Of a stretch of 64,000 bases of DNA, positions 39,991-53,779 are shown piece after piece. The notes below the pieces were generated by a model, which had not been told where the DNA came from, did no database searches, and was given only the letters and a program-made list of their open reading frames with translations. A program made the position numbers and the translations under genes. Positions within the stretch are counted from its first letter, which is position 1. Each line of letters opens with the position of its first letter. The stretch covers positions 957,001-1,021,000 of the forward strand of contig JACCIC010000054.1 in NCBI GenBank assembly GCA_018907035.1. The letters run 5' to 3'. Source of the stretch: Sycobia sp. Sy_11 (Eukaryota > Arthropoda > Insecta > Hymenoptera > Epichrysomallidae).

Positions 39991-42900
39991 CCACACATAA
40001 CGATAGCAGAAGCGGCGTTGATTTCTCCTGTTGGCGCGGTATCCTTGGTTGCTTAATTCTCTCCATCGTGTTCGTCGGTAGTCTTTATATATGGAGATCA
40101 CCACTAAACAGGTACGTTCTCGGATATATTATTTGCATTTTAGGTAGCTAAAAATTTTATCCTCTCACTTTACATTACAAACAATGCAGTCACTCTTTCT
40201 AATATTTTTTTATTACTCTATTTTATTTATTATTTTATTTATTATTTTAAGAATTACAATTTTTCCTTTATGCATTATTGACAATATTATTTTTATTTAC
40301 TTTTTGTTTATAAAAGTCAGGTGTAATTTTCTCTTATAAATGATCTTTGCTTATATTTTATAACAGAGGCTCTTGGTTTTAAGATTAAATATATAATATT
40401 TGTGTGTTATTGGCATGTATGAATTGTAACAATAGCATGTAAGTGATAAAAAGATTTTATAAAAAGTAAATAATTTTTTGCACGTGAGCATCTATGTATT
40501 CACGTTATAGACTATAGAGTGCAGTTCATGTGAAAACTGTGTTTAAGATAAATAAATAAAAATTGATATGTAAATGATATTCATTAATGTTCAGTAATAT
40601 TTATTTATTAATATCAGGAAGTAAAATGTAAGATTAACATTAATAAGAAATATACAGTTATTTAATTTTAAAAATTTTTTATTTATTACATATGTTTTGA
40701 TATTATATTTACTTTTTATTTTAGTTTTATTATTTACTCTATATTACTATTCATACAGGCAGAAAATTTGAGACTATGTTAAGCCAATATAGGTATTTAA
40801 GACAGTTTTATCTATATAAAACAATTTATATTATGGACTTGAACTATTATACTTTTAAGTACTTTGAAGTAAATAGTAAGAGCTTGTCGATTGATAAGTT
40901 AATATAAATATAACTTTAGGATTTGCTTTAAAAAAAATTCAAATTATTAGTACAGCAAAACATCATTATTTTTTAAGTCAGAATAATGTTAGAAATGATA
41001 ATAATTCGCGTAACTAAAGTCAAAGAATAGGTCAAAAAGTACATAATAAACATATGTAATTGATATTAATTTTTATATAGATTCATTTAAAATAGAAATT
41101 CATTTGAAATATTATGCAATACTTATGTAATCACTTTTTTCACGATGTATAAATTAATTTTTATTGAAAATACAATAAAACAATATAATAAGAGACCATG
41201 AAACTGGCATATAAAAGTGATTATTTATTGTTATTTAAAATAGAAATTCATTTTAGATATTCTGATTACTTAAATAGATAATCATGCTCTTCATAGTAAA
41301 TTTTTTAGACTTGATTTTCTTGACGGTTTCAATTTTCAAAATGTTTCAAAACTTTCTTTAAGTGAGGTTTTTCATCTTTGACATCTTATTAAAAATTATG
41401 CTGTTGACAATATTTTTAATTTCTTTATCAGTTGATAATTTTTTGAGGCATGTTGATTTTGTTTAGCTGATTTTTTTTTTAGAATACTCAGAAAAATGTT
41501 TTATTAACATATATAAATGCATCCAAAAGTTATCATACAAAATGTGTTACAATTAAATTTTAATTATTAAACACAAAAGGAACTTTTTTCTACATATATT
41601 ATTAGTGTCATGATCAGAAATCAAGATAAATTTTATTTAGTTATATTACTAAAATAATGCGTTAAATTTTTAGGAAGAAAACAAAAAGACATTAATAAAA
41701 ATAATTTGAATGAGCTAAATTACTTAATGACACCAAATCCTAAAGTATGTTCGATTTATCCATATACATCTAAGCAGAAATATTATACAAAAATTATTAA
41801 CCCTTTGAAAATTCTACTAAAATTTCTATGACTTTAATTGCAATAATAAGGATGTCAAAATATTAATTTTTGAAACTGCCATTGATAGAAACTAAAAACC
41901 TGAATTACAACTCTGTTTCAATTAAAACATTTTAGTTTTAATGATATATTTACTTTAGTTTAATAAAATTAAAATAGAATAATTTACCTTTACTTGTTCT
42001 TTTTAGGGACCATCCGAGTGTAATTAAAAGAAGATTCTTCAGCGTATTTGTGATGACATTATTGTCACCATTATCTCTCTATTTTGGAATAAATGAGAAG
42101 TTTTATCAAGGAGTAATTTAGAAATTTCTTGTACCTTTTTCCTTTCGATTATTAATAAAGACAATTTTTATTAAATAATAAACTACATTTGTGTCTTTAT
42201 TAAAATATTAATCTAACTTTGAATTATTGATTATTAGAAACTTTTAAACTTTTTTAGGCAACATTATGGGAATTATTAGGTCTCAGATGGCCAGGTATTA
42301 TTCAAGCAATTATTATACCATTGTGCCTTACAATGGTGCTTTTTTTAGGGCCACTTTACATGCAGGGACTAAATGGTCTATGGCGCCTCTATGTTGGTAA
42401 GTAAATAATATAACTTTAAGATAAGTAAATAGGGTACTGTGCGTAGTGTCAAGAAAAGCTTATATCAATTAACCAAATAGTTTAAAAAAATTATATTTAT
42501 TAATAAATATTTGAATTTGAAAAATTATATCTATTTTTAAAGCAAATTAACTAGATACCTGTATATAAATTCAGAATATTTATTTGAGTTGAAATTAACT
42601 TATTATATGAATTTATAAAAAAAAATATAGAAATCTTATTTTTTAATAAAAAAAGAATTTATTTTATATTATTAAATGATTATACAGAACCTACTTACTG
42701 GGTAAGCAATGCACAAACGCTAATTTGGTGGAGAAACCAAATTATTGCTCCAATTTCTGAAGAATGGACATTTAGAGCGTGTATGTTACCGCTACTATTG
42801 CAATGCTTTTCAACACCTACTGTATATTTTGTATGTTCAGTATTTTTTGGAGTAGCCCACTTTCATCATCTCGTTGAAAATATGAGTAGAGGAATGGATT

Positions 42901-43490
42901 TTAAAACGGCTTTGATAAGATCTTGTATGTACTAATTTAGTAATTTCATATTAGTAAAATATGAATTATCTCCACATATCAATATATAAAATTATTAAAT
43001 TGTTAAAGCTATTTAAGAAGATGATCTGGTACTAATAGTAAAATTAATAAGTTTAAACAATTTACCTTTATAATTTAATTTTTATTCTTTTTAATTTTTT
43101 TCCTGTGTGAAATTTTACAACAGAATATTAAAAAATATATTAATGTTATTAATATTAGGTCTTCAATTTACATATACAACAATATTTGGAGCATATGCCG
43201 CATTTCTATTGGCTAAAACAGGTATTTTTTAAAATAAAGTTTTTATTTAAAAATAAAAAAAATAATCAAAACTTTGTGTTACAGGGCACATTGTAGCACC
43301 GATTACAGCTCATTTATTTTGCAATCATATGGGATTTCCCGATTTGTCAGAAGTAATTGCTTATGAAAATACTTTTCAAAGGACAAAATTGTTTTCCCTG
43401 TTTGTCATTGGTTTAATAGCATGGTGTTTTTTGTTAACACCGATGACGAATCCGAGCTGGTTTAGTAATACTTTATTTTGGCAGAAATAG
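39981..43490 (+). CDS. RCE1: CAAX prenyl protease 2 (Ras-converting enzyme 1)
   Basis: Six plus-strand exons join in frame: 39981-40111, 42007-42112, 42258-42396, 42688-42924, 43159-43221 and 43285-43490 (TAG), giving 293 residues, close to fly Sras and somewhat shorter than human RCE1. This integral ER-membrane endopeptidase removes the -AAX tripeptide from farnesylated or geranylgeranylated proteins such as Ras before carboxyl methylation. The catalytic signature of the CPBP/ABI family is intact: EEWTFR (Glu150, Glu151, Arg155), FFGVAHFHH (His183), and HLFCNHMG (His235, Asn239). Hydrophobic helices are evident from residue 23 onward. Intron 1 is 1.9 kb and the others short. It converges with the KCTD3-like gene downstream. 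Identification is firm. The first exon is less conserved, but its phase fits and it reads into a membrane helix. Confidence 0.95.
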
Positions 43491-44367
43491 CTTATTTCAT
43501 AAAAAATATTTATTACTTATTTTTTGTATTCAGAAAATCAAGAAAAGCCAAACAAAAAAAATACTTCTATTGTCAAAACAGTCTTACTGTAATTGACCTT
43601 TATTGTTAAAACTAACTTTTAAAACACGCCAAACTATACAAAATTATATTCATAGTTTATTAAACAGAGTATAGACTTGATAATTAGTCGAAAAAAACAA
43701 TTGATAGGTATTAAATTTAACACCAGTGTGCCTCACTTCAACTAAACAAGAAAGATATATGCGCTCAGTTTTTATAATCTTAAATAGAAAGAAAATCGTT
43801 TCACTTAACAAATATTTTGGTTTTCTCTAATAAATTGTAAATGTATTTAATTAAATAACCTTTGTACACTGACAAACTAGTCTCCTTTGAAAGTATATTT
43901 AACGTTAATTATTTTAATTATTCAATTTAATTTTTTATTAATATTTTTTAAGTTAATAACTATTCTAAAACACCTCATTATTCTAGGTATTATAAATAAA
44001 AATTAGTCAGAAAGTATTAATTATAATTTTATTTGACAATTTAAATTTTATATTGCGACGCCCTATTACAGTCTCATCCTTGGTTTCATTTTATCATATT
44101 ACATTAGATCACAGTGAAAATTATTCTTTAACAACGATACAATTTGATAAATCTCCAACTCTACTCAAACTTAACGATATTTAGGAAATTATTATTCCTT
44201 GACAAATTTTTACTTAATTTAGCAATATTATTACTAACTTTAAATTCTAGTTGATGCTATTAATGTAAAAGCCCTAAAATATTAAACATACGTTCCTATG
44301 TACAAATTAAACAAAAATAAAATAAATAAATGCAACTGATTAAAAAGTTATTTTGTTATCTATTCCA
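43491..44367. other. Convergent 3' region between RCE1 and the KCTD3-like gene
   Basis: These 877 bp separate the stop codons of two converging genes, so both 3' UTRs and polyadenylation sites must lie here. The sequence is AT-rich and nothing else was recognised. Confidence 0.6.
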
Positions 44368-47300
44368 TCATTGACTTGGTCCTGATGTTGAACTCGAATT
44401 TTGAGATTGATTGAGAAATAAGAGATTGCTTGCTTTAATTCTTGGACCGGAGGTAATGAGAGATGGCGAAGGACTAATACATGGAGTTGAGCAATGGCTG
44501 TTACTTAAATCACATTGATCCAACAATTTCCATAATTCTTCTGGTGTAGGTCCACCAGAGAATTCTTTGGCTATAATATTATTAATGAATTACTATTTAC
44601 GTAAATTTTATTATTGTTGAGTATTTTAAGTTGTGTTTAATTATATATTTTATAAATAATTTCTTAAACAATTCTATTTAAAATAATTAAATTACAGTTA
44701 AATTTTACAAAATGTTGAACAAATAAAATGCTTTACCAGAAGAAGCAGAGAAAGATGGATCTAATGCTGTTCTTAAATCCCACATTTGAATTGCTCCATT
44801 TGAATGTCCTGTAAAGATAAGCCGCTTTGGTCTAGAACCTATACGATTGGAACCTTCACATTCGTGCACGCAAAACGAAGTTATAACGCTTCCATCCACT
44901 GACTGTATCACACACACACGTATTCCATTCGATGCTAGCCTTACAAATAACTGATCAGTCTCTGGTACTACTTTTTGTACAAACACTTGTTCATCATTTC
45001 GTTCCCCAAATGGACCTAGAATATTTATTTTTAACATATAATTTTTACTAAATTTAATAAATATGTGATAAAGTTTGATAAGTATATGACAAAGATTGAA
45101 AATGGTAATTTATTAATTAAGAAAAGATATAAATACAAAGAGGTAATAAGTAATAATGTTAGAGCATATGATAAAAGTTCTTATTTTTCATTTTACCAAC
45201 CAAAATCATTTCCAGCATTATAACTAATACATGGCTCAACAGCATCTAATGAAACAATTTTAAAACTAGCTTCAGGTGTTAAGCCAGGTTGAGTGGAAAT
45301 CATGCCTCTAAATCGATTAACAGCCCAGGTTCTAACATGATTATATTCTGAACATACCGATACAAGATAATTTTCAGAAAGTGTTACCTTTAATTTAAAT
45401 ATTAATAAATATTAATAAATACATTTAATAAAACTATTCTGTGTTATTAAAAAAAAAAAAAAAAACAAAAAAAAAAAAAAAAACATTAACTACAATAAAA
45501 ATATACCTTTGTAACACTGCTTTGATGTACTGTAAAAGTTTGAAAAAGTTGAGGACCATGTCCAACAGTTTCAGGATGTTGTACAATAACCCGTACACTT
45601 CCAGATTTTGTGCCATAAGCTATTTCAATCCAATTTCCAGAAAGACCTATAATTAAAGTTTATTTTAAATATGTAATTAATATAGTAATAATAATAATAA
45701 TAATAAATAAAGAACACAATAATTTGTATAATGAAAGTCATTGTACAAAAGTTGAAGCAAGACCAAGAAAATTAGGAATAACTAGACAAAGTACTAATTA
45801 CAAGCTCTATTTTTACCATTGTATAAATTATGTCAATAATTTTATGATAGGGGGCAGGATTAAGAAGAGACATGCATATATATTATATAATACATTTAAC
45901 ATGCATTTTTAAATAGTATATGTGCCCAAATATAAATATTAAATGTTTCTTTAGTGAATTGACTTAAGAAATATTAATTTAAGATGAATAAAAATAGAAT
46001 AGTAAATTTCATGAATTTTTAGAAATATGAATAATTTATATAATTACCAAAAATTCAGCAATAAACAGATAATTTATTATTCACTTTATTATTTTACAAT
46101 CATATTAAAATTATTTAATACAAATAATATAAATTATAAAGCTATCCATCTTTGTATATCAGTACAACTGGATGCACAAGAAAGCTAAGGTGCAATCGTA
46201 TTAAGAAAAAAAAATTAAGATAATAACAAATTAAAATCTTTAAAATACTTTCAGTTATTAAAAAAAATACAATACAATTATTTTTGAAGAAGTAAAATAA
46301 CTACAAATTTGTAAATAATTGAGTAAAATTAAGAAAGGGAGGGCGCACATACTATTGTCTACATTGTATGAATGCAAATGAAATACAATATATAATGTAA
46401 AAAGTAAAAATGTGTAATGATCAATGTATGTATTGTATACATAAGTGTTGATTTAGAAAACCCATACTTGCCTTGTGCTATGTATCCAGTTGTACAGTAC
46501 CGATTCATGAAGCAAAAAATGTTACATTATAAGTTTTTATAAATATATAGAAATATAAAATGAGCAAAATAAATATTAAATATATATAAATTTTATATTT
46601 TAATTATGATAATTATTAATATTAGTATAATTTTTAAAAATTTGGAATGTATTTTTTGTTCTATAATAATTATTTATAATAATTAAATTAATAAACAATT
46701 AATTAGAATTTGATAAAAAATAAAATCTCGTTTTGGTATTTGATAAAATTTAATATTGTTATTAATAAAGTGCCTTTACTGCAATGTACCGTTGTTTTTA
46801 TTTGTTAGACATTATTTTGTAGTATGTTTATATTTAATTTACAAAACTTACTCGTTTTTGGCGTTAAGTAAACTGATATAGCAGTAATTGGATCTTGACT
46901 TGGATCTCTGTACAATTGTGTAACAAGTAAATCATTATCCTTCATTCTTAAAGGAAATTTCTGCATGTCTATAAAAATAATTTATTTGAAATTTAAAATT
47001 TTATTTGTTATTTAATTTTATTGATAATAATACTAAGAAATATAAAAAAAGTTAGAATACAGTTATGATAATTACAAATAAAATAATAATTGAATACCAA
47101 TATAGTTGATTGATCCATTATTGCACCCAAGTAAAAGGAATGAACCTGCAGTGTCAAATGATGATATTGACACTACATCTTGAATTTGCCAATGATGAGT
47201 CATTGCATGCCAAACTCCAATTTTTCCCGTTGGGGATAATGCTACTAATTGACTTCTAATAAAAAACAAGTAATCTACGCGTACATTTAAATTAAAAGTA

Positions 47301-49022
47301 CCAATATTGTTTTTTATTCCCTCTTCTGTAACACACCACAGTCTCACTTGGCTACCATAAGAAATAGCTATTTTTCCTTCGGAAGGCATTCCCATTTTTG
47401 CATTTACTGCAACTCGCTCAATAACAGAATCAACATGTGGACTTGTAAAGACATGTTCCCAACCAGATGAGTCTTTTAATCGATAACAAGTTATAAAATG
47501 TGCATATGCAATTGCTATCCAATTATAATGGGCTTTTATAATTTGAACTCTTAAAGGATCTGCCCATCCTGAAACTATATGAGCACCAATTTTATTTTTT
47601 GTTTTATATAATTTTACGATATAAATGTTAAATGAAAGTATAATACCAGTTTGTGGACTAAATACTAATCCAATATCATTTTTAAATAATTTATTTAAAT
47701 CTGCTGAACTATTTCGAACATGTCTAAGATCAAGAGAAGGTGTTCGTGAATGTGGATGTCCTCCTCGTTGTGGAACTCGATAATCTAAAATATCAATCAA
47801 TTACAAAATAACTTTTATAAAATTACTTTATATATAATATAAGTATCTGCATAAATGTATCTATAAAATTTTAATAAATAATTTAAGAAATACAGCAGTC
47901 CTTGGCTTAATTAATAAATGCATTAGTTGATTGATCATTAATTCATGAGTCAAGACTGTACTTTTCCTATTATTATACAAGACTGTACCAACTTGATTCT
48001 TCATTATGTTGAAACTTTTGGAGTCATTTTATCAATGTTCAGCAGATTTTTCAATTGCAAAAATGTCAAAAACAGTTTTTACTGCCTTGTCTGTAATCTT
48101 TTGTAAAAAAACTTTATAGTTGATCAAAATAATTACATAAACACATAATAAATAGTAATAATAATTAAGCAAGGAATAATTCAATTGATAAATGTTTAAT
48201 TAATGTTAAATGATACCATAAACATTTATTATCATTTAATTTCAAATAATATAAAATAACTTACTATTAGAGTTGGAAGCTTGAGCAGAACTGTTAGAAT
48301 TAGTTGAGGGCTGAGATGATGAAGGTACTTCTGACCTAGGAGGTGTAGATGTAGCTCCAAGTGGTCTCCCATGAACAGATACATCACTTATAGCTGCAGT
48401 CACACTTGTAGATTCTTGCAATGGAATGTCTAAATGAAGGAAATATATTTACATTAGTTACTATCAAATTACGAAACTTAAAATAAAATATTATACTTAC
48501 TTGGAGGTGGTAGATAACCATAAAATAATACATCTCCACATGAAGATTGAGATAAATCTTCACAAAGCATCAGTCGTTTCACCAGAGGTGTTATTCCATA
48601 ATATTCTGCCTCATGTCGTAAAGCATGAATATTAACATTTTTTACATCAATATCTTTAGTTCGTAAATAATTAAGAATTACTGAAAATATTTTTGGATCT
48701 CTGTCTATAAATAAAGCTCCATTATCATCTCGTCTACTTGCAATACGATTGCTTAATAGTGCAGTAAAAAAGGAGTCAGGAATCCATGACAAAGTTTGTC
48801 GGGAAGTAGAAAATCTGAAACATAAAATAAGAGCATTTATTAATAAATATACATAGATTTCCAGAAAATATTAAAAAATAGCTATTTAATTAATTTACTA
48901 AGCCTTTCATACAAGTCCTATATTAGTATTTCATTAGCTTTCTATAGTATTTATATTTACCTCGTACCACCGACGTTTAAATGTACTATGTCTGCCAAAG
49001 CTAAGGATTGCAAGAGTGACAT
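44368..49022 (-). CDS. KCTD3: BTB/POZ and WD-repeat protein, KCTD3/SHKBP1 family
   Basis: Minus-strand exons join in frame: 49022-48961, 48814-48501, 48429-48265, 47784-47647, 47568-47098, 46968-46852, 45646-45507, 45387-45201, 45015-44737 and 44570-44368 (TGA), giving about 691 residues. The N-terminus is a KCTD-type BTB domain ([27 protein letters not shown], then [19 protein letters not shown]). A Ser/Thr/Pro-rich linker follows, then WD-like repeats with family signatures: [51 protein letters not shown] and [24 protein letters not shown]3 modulates HCN3 channels and SHKBP1 binds SH3KBP1/CIN85; the insect role is not settled by sequence. Splitting 47784-47098 by a 78-bp intron (47569-47646) is my choice: it is AT-rich, stop-free and a multiple of three, so retention would add 26 residues. 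The donor at 45200 (GTTGGT) is weak but needed for frame. Confidence 0.92.
45436..45483. repeat. A-rich homopolymer tract in KCTD3-like intron
   Basis: Nearly pure A over about 48 bp, broken by single C's. On the gene's own strand it is a T-rich tract between exons 7 and 8 and could include part of a splicing pyrimidine tract. It is also a likely sequencing-error site. Confidence 0.8.
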
Positions 49023-49800
49023 ATTTTACTATTCACTGTGCTGCTTACTATGTGGACAGCGAACATGAAAATATTTTTTTCTTTTATATTGCAATGCTAA
49101 TCCCTTTTTTACATTAACTACTTATAATGAGATCATCGCGGAGGCAGAGAAATATAAATCAATTTCAATAGTAAATAACGTTTGACAACTTCGCGACCGG
49201 ACATTAACGACATGTTATGATATACTTGTTTAACGTCACAAAAGATGTCTTATTTTTTATAAAAAGCATTCAACTCTTTAATATTCAATACATAAAAGAC
49301 ATCTTATTTTCAATACATAAAAGAATCTGCGTTCTTCTTATATAGGTCTGAAAGTTCTAACTCAATATCGCTCGGATCGGATCACGGTCGTGTTCTGGTT
49401 ATACCAGACGGAATTATACCTGCAGTACCTGCTATACTAATTGCTTTTGCTAAATTGATACTATTACTCTATAGTATTGCTATAGCTATTTGCTAGTGCC
49501 TGCCTGAGATGTGCCTGATGGAGGATAGAGAGTAGGGAGAGTAGAGAGGAGTGGAAACTCCGCCAAAATCGTGTCAAATTACACAGCAGGACTTCGAGAC
49601 AGAATTGGCCGCGAGGCGACGACACCTTATGAGGTTGCTCGTTCAAATGCATGTATTTGAAGAAAAGAGAGTGGGGAGGGGTATGCAGTGAGGTGTTGAG
49701 AGGGCAAAGTTAAATCTGCTCTCCTACTTTTGCTTCTTTTCTTCCCCTGACTCGCTGTGCGTGAACTGATACAAGATACAGCAACATCGTCATACGATAT
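49023..49800. other. Upstream region of the KCTD3-like gene
   Basis: The KCTD3-like promoter should be here. There are GC-richer and purine-rich patches (AGAGAGTAGGGAGAGTAGAG near 49527) and no convincing gene on either strand. The right end abuts the mariner fragment. Confidence 0.45.
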
Positions 49801-49809
49801 ATCGTGAGA

Positions 49810-50640
49810 TTGAGGCGATGAGAAATATGACGAGCATCAATAAGATATTGCATGACCATTTATGTGATAAAATGATTTCTTCACGTTGGATCCCGCATAA
49901 TTTGACAAAAGCGCAAAAAGATTACTCGTGAAGATGGCTCGTGTCAATTGGTGTAAAGAAATGCTCAAGAAATAACAATCGCGGTGCATCAAAAGCTGTG
50001 TATAATATCTACACAGATGATAAATCTTTGATCTATGCGTATGAGCCCGAAATAAAACAGCAATCCACTCTTTGGGACTTTCAAGACGAGCCCAATCCGA
50101 CAAAAGTGGTTTGTGCTCGAAGCACCTCGAAGCACCGCGAAGCAAATGATCGCCAGTTTCTTCGGAAGAACTGGACATGTGGCAGTTGTGCCGTTAGAGC
50201 AACGTAGAAAGATGAATGCTGAATAGTAAATAACCATTTGTTTGCCAGAAGTGCTTTGTGAAATACGAAAAAACAACCGACAGTGTAGGATCATTCTTCA
50301 TCGTGACAAGGCGAGCTCTCACACATCGATTCAAACAATCGAATTTTTGGCAAGCCAAAACATCGAATTGATGAGTCATCCTCCTTATAGCCCTGATTTG
50401 GTACCAAATGACTTCTTTTTATTCCGGCACATCAAAAATAAATTGCGTGGTGAACGTTTTTCGGCACCTGAAGAAGCCGTTGATGCATTCAAAATTCATG
50501 TTTTGGAGGTACCTCAATTGGAGTGGAAAAAGTGTTACGAAAATTGGTTCGAGTACGTGCAAAAGTGTATTGATCATCATTGAGAATACTTCGAAAAACA
50601 ATAAAGTAATTTTCAATAATAAATTACTGTCTTTTCATTA
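49810..50640 (+). mobile_element. 5'-truncated mariner transposon relic
   Basis: Plus-strand pieces in several frames align with the middle and C-terminus of a mariner transposase: KILHDHL and SSRWIPHNLTKAQK near 49840-49930, IYAYEPEIKQQSTLW and QDEPNPTKVV near 50030-50110, then RIILHRDKASSHTS and HPPYSPDLVPNDFFLF in the frame at 50242-50583. The second catalytic site reads HRDKAS where HHDNAS-type is usual, and several frameshifts and stops (for example after AQKDYS) show it is dead. The N-terminal DNA-binding region is absent. It differs in sequence from the other two mariners in the window. Confidence 0.88.
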
Positions 50641-50879
50641 TTAGGCTCAAAATATAAATAGTCCTCTATGTATAATAATGTTTGTGTTCGAGTATGATAA
50701 TAAATATTATGATACTGTGTGATTGTAAGATTAGTAACAAAGTTCAATTTCAGGAATATATTAGTGACGTGTATTGAATGATAAACGGGAATTCATTAAT
50801 CAACCTCGTAAACGTAATTAGCCATTATGATATAGTTTTTAGTTTCGAGTAAAATATTTTTATTGAACTTTAAATTTAT

Positions 50880-51660
50880 CTTAGACTATTTACTTTCCTG
50901 TAGCATTAATCATCTCGAGTCTAAACCATACGTCATTTTTAGTAAATTCATGAGGGAGTTCTCCACGTAATAATACGTCTGCAGGATTATTGTGTGAAAG
51001 AATATGTCTCCACTCTTTAACATTACTTTTAGTTTGAATTTCGGAAATTTGATTAAATACGATTGCTTTTAATAAATTTTCTGAAAAATTAATTCAATGT
51101 AAGACTATTTCAGAATCTCTCTAAAATATGAAGAGTTGATATTACTGTTCAAAGAATTTTTAATATTTTTATATAGATTGACTAAAAATAATGCATTACA
51201 CAAACCTAGTTTAGAAATAGTTATAGTTGATAGGAGAGTGCACGAAACTTCGCCAATTTCATTCTTGGATCTTGCGTAAAACAAACCTCGTATCTCTTTT
51301 TAGTAGCGTCAAAAAATTTATGAAATGAATCCATTTTGCACAGTTTTTTAAAATTGTTTATAAAATGTTATTTTATTTAATAAATCACTTGCGAACAAAA
51401 TGCTTTCCAACTAGAAGGAATAGATGATAACACAGATTTCTTCCAACTGAATATTTTCTGCCATAAACTTTGCATTATCAGTTTGGCATATTATATAACG
51501 GGTCCGATCAGACCTAGAAGGTAAAACAATTTTGCTTTTTCAGATACGAAAACATATTATTCGACCGATAATTTAAAGCTTTCTGTTTTATAAACAAAGA
51601 ATCCTGTTTTGGTTTCCGAAAAGTGTCAAGTGTTTTTATAATACAGTTTTTGTTTATACT
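50880..51660 (-). mobile_element. BEL/Pao LTR-retrotransposon pol relic
   Basis: Two landmarks appear on the minus strand in the right order: LLGLIGPV with SLWQKIFSWKKS at about 51535-51430 (connection region after the reverse transcriptase), then EWRHILSHNNPADVLLRGEL at about 51015-50955 (the RNase H to integrase link, usually WRHVPT-x-x-NPADLISRG). Stops and frame changes separate them. No LTR was recognised. Only a scrap of pol remains. Confidence 0.75.
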
Positions 51661-52521
51661 GAATTCGATGTGAAGGCTCCTTTCATCAACGTCCGCAAGA
51701 ATACTATACTCGTTTGTGATTCATTCTGATATTGAATTGTGCATGATTTATAAGTTTGATCATTTGTTCGTATATTTCTTTTGTTTCTTTCTGTACACTT
51801 GCCCCTGTTTTACACAAGATATTGCATGAACGCGACATAGATGTGTCAGTGAGCGTATATTTGCATATTCGTATGCATGCGTGATGAATATCGGCGCCGG
51901 AGTCTGTAGACTAGCGGCACGTGCATCAAGAGTGGCGACATGCGCTAGTTGATTCCCGTCTCTGTTGCAGCGCATAGATCTCATGCTCATAAAGAGGCAA
52001 TATAATCTTGTTAATTAAAGTATTAGCTATTTCTGTGATTGAAATGCAATTATACGAAATAACAATTAAATAAGAAAGTTGCGGTATTCGCGAATAAGCA
52101 TTTTCTTTGTTTATGCAAAGCGCGTGCTTCCAGGATATGTCCGGATTGCGTATATCCAGCGAGCATCCCAAAATGAGTATGTGGCAGGTGTATCAATGCA
52201 AACTTGCACGGAAAATACATCGAAATCATGCATATTATAACATGCCTTGCTTCGATATACGAGGACAGCGCCATTGGTAACTCTATTGTATTCGAAGAAG
52301 TCGTTGTTAGAATTATCAGTAGTTATTGTTCGCTTCTCTCGTCGCTAAGTCACAACCAAGCCTGTTGGTCTCTGCTTCATTTCGTCAGGATAATTTTCCT
52401 TAAGCACCTACCAAATACTATAAAATTTATCATCTTCTAGTGGATCAGCTACGCACAGCACATGTCCGACACTGAAAGAGTATCACGGCGTACAATTGTA
52501 TACGTTTATGAAATATAATTA
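51660..52521. other. Unassigned DNA between transposon relics
   Basis: It is of moderate composition with no long frame of recognisable protein. It may hold further decayed transposon sequence. Confidence 0.4.
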
Positions 52522-52552
52522 TTAGAAAGCGAAGTTAGTTTCCGACCTTTAT
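52522..52552 (+). repeat. Left terminal inverted repeat of mariner
   Basis: About 30 bp pairs with the right end: TTAGAAAGCGAAGTTAGTTT then GACCT, against TTAGGAGGCAAACTTAGTTA then GACCT. Confidence 0.75.
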
Positions 52553-53749
52553 TAACGGAAAAAGGACGTTTATGATGTAAAATGTATACACGTTAGCTTA
52601 ATCAAAATATTTTGCGTAATTTTCTACTACTTTTTTCCACCTTTCTGTCAATATGGCTATATCGTGACGAAAGAACGAAAGTGGTATCGAGGCGATCCAA
52701 TCATCTACAAATACTCACAAGATTGAACATGTCGGAAGTGCGTATCAAAGAGGGCGTACTGCATTGATCTGAATAGGTGGTAATCAGAAGGCGCTATGTC
52801 TGGCGAGTACGCTGGGTGCGGCAACAATTCTCATTCGGACGCAAACAGGGTGTTTTTGACGGCTCTCGCAACACATCGCCGAGCGTTGTTATGCAAGAGA
52901 ATGACTTTGCGCCAATTGCTCGCGAGATTGCTGATCTATGTTCAATCAATTTCTGTTGCAAATCATTCAGTTGGCGTTTGTATACCTTGGAAATTACGGT
53001 TGCATGCAGTACAGCACACCCTGTTGGTCCCACCAAATGCACAGCAATAACTTTTGTCCGTGGATGTTCTGTTTTGGTATCGATGTGGACAGTTGGCTTG
53101 GGTCCACTCATCACTTTTTGCTCTTAGAATTTTCATAGTATCTGCACTTTTCATCACCAGTCACAATACGCCACAGAAAACTCTTCTTCTTTTTCCTGGA
53201 AAACAAAAACAGTGCGATATTGTATCGCTTTATAGTGGCACTTACAGTCAAATCGTGTGACACACATTTTCCATCTTTATGAATCTTTCTCATCGCATGC
53301 AAACGTTTGCCAACTGCTCTGTCACTGACTTCTAACTTATTATCGAGTTCTTTCTACGTTCCAGCTGAGTTTTCGTCCAATAATGCTGGCAATTCACTAT
53401 CTTCAAACTTTTTCGGTTGTCCAGAATGTTTTTTGTTATTAACATCAGTATCTCCGGTTCTAAACCGCTGTAACCATTCTTTACATGTTGTAAATGATGG
53501 AGCTTGTTCGCCATAACATTCTTGAAGCAATTAATAAGTTTTTGCTAAATTTTTTTCAAATCAAAATAGTGCAAAAGGGCATATCGAAAAAATGATTTAT
53601 CATGATTCATTTGTCACCAATCAAAAAATTACAATGTACAAATGATGGCACCTGTTAACTGAATTTTATTGGTACATGCTAATGCTAAAAAATAAGTACT
53701 AGATCCGACACATCTGACTTTTCTTACTACTTATATCGCCATCTAAACA

Positions 53750-53779
53750 CGCAGGTCATTAACTAAGTTTGCCTCCTAA
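53750..53779 (-). repeat. Right terminal inverted repeat of mariner
   Basis: Reverse complement partner of the repeat at 52522. The adjacent TA at 53780-53781 completes the target duplication. Confidence 0.75.

Larger units (their letters stand above)
52522..53779 (-). mobile_element. Full-length but inactive mariner transposon with both terminal repeats
   Basis: The element is 1258 bp, a normal mariner length. The left end begins TTAGAAAGCGAAGTTAG and the right end, read inward on the minus strand, begins TTAGGAGGCAAACTTAG; both are flanked by TA (52520-52521 and 53780-53781), the expected target duplication. Minus-strand coding pieces include an HTH-like N-terminus with GYSGLEPE and DNRKSL at 53514-53332, then LHAMRKIHKDGKCV, and WRIVTGDEKCRYYEN at about 53190-53120 (first catalytic Asp), then downstream pieces around 53100-52794. 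Frameshifts and stops break the frame several times, and the second catalytic Asp motif is not clearly preserved. It is probably a long-dead copy. Confidence 0.88.

Noticed and set aside
49464..49652. A 62-codon minus-strand frame in the KCTD3-like upstream region
   Set aside because: No homology signal, no splice context linking it to the KCTD3-like exons, and the annotated exon 1 already supplies a start codon and BTB strand.
52777..53516. Several plus-strand frames of 60-116 codons
   Set aside because: They are reverse-strand shadows of the mariner transposase, which reads on the minus strand.
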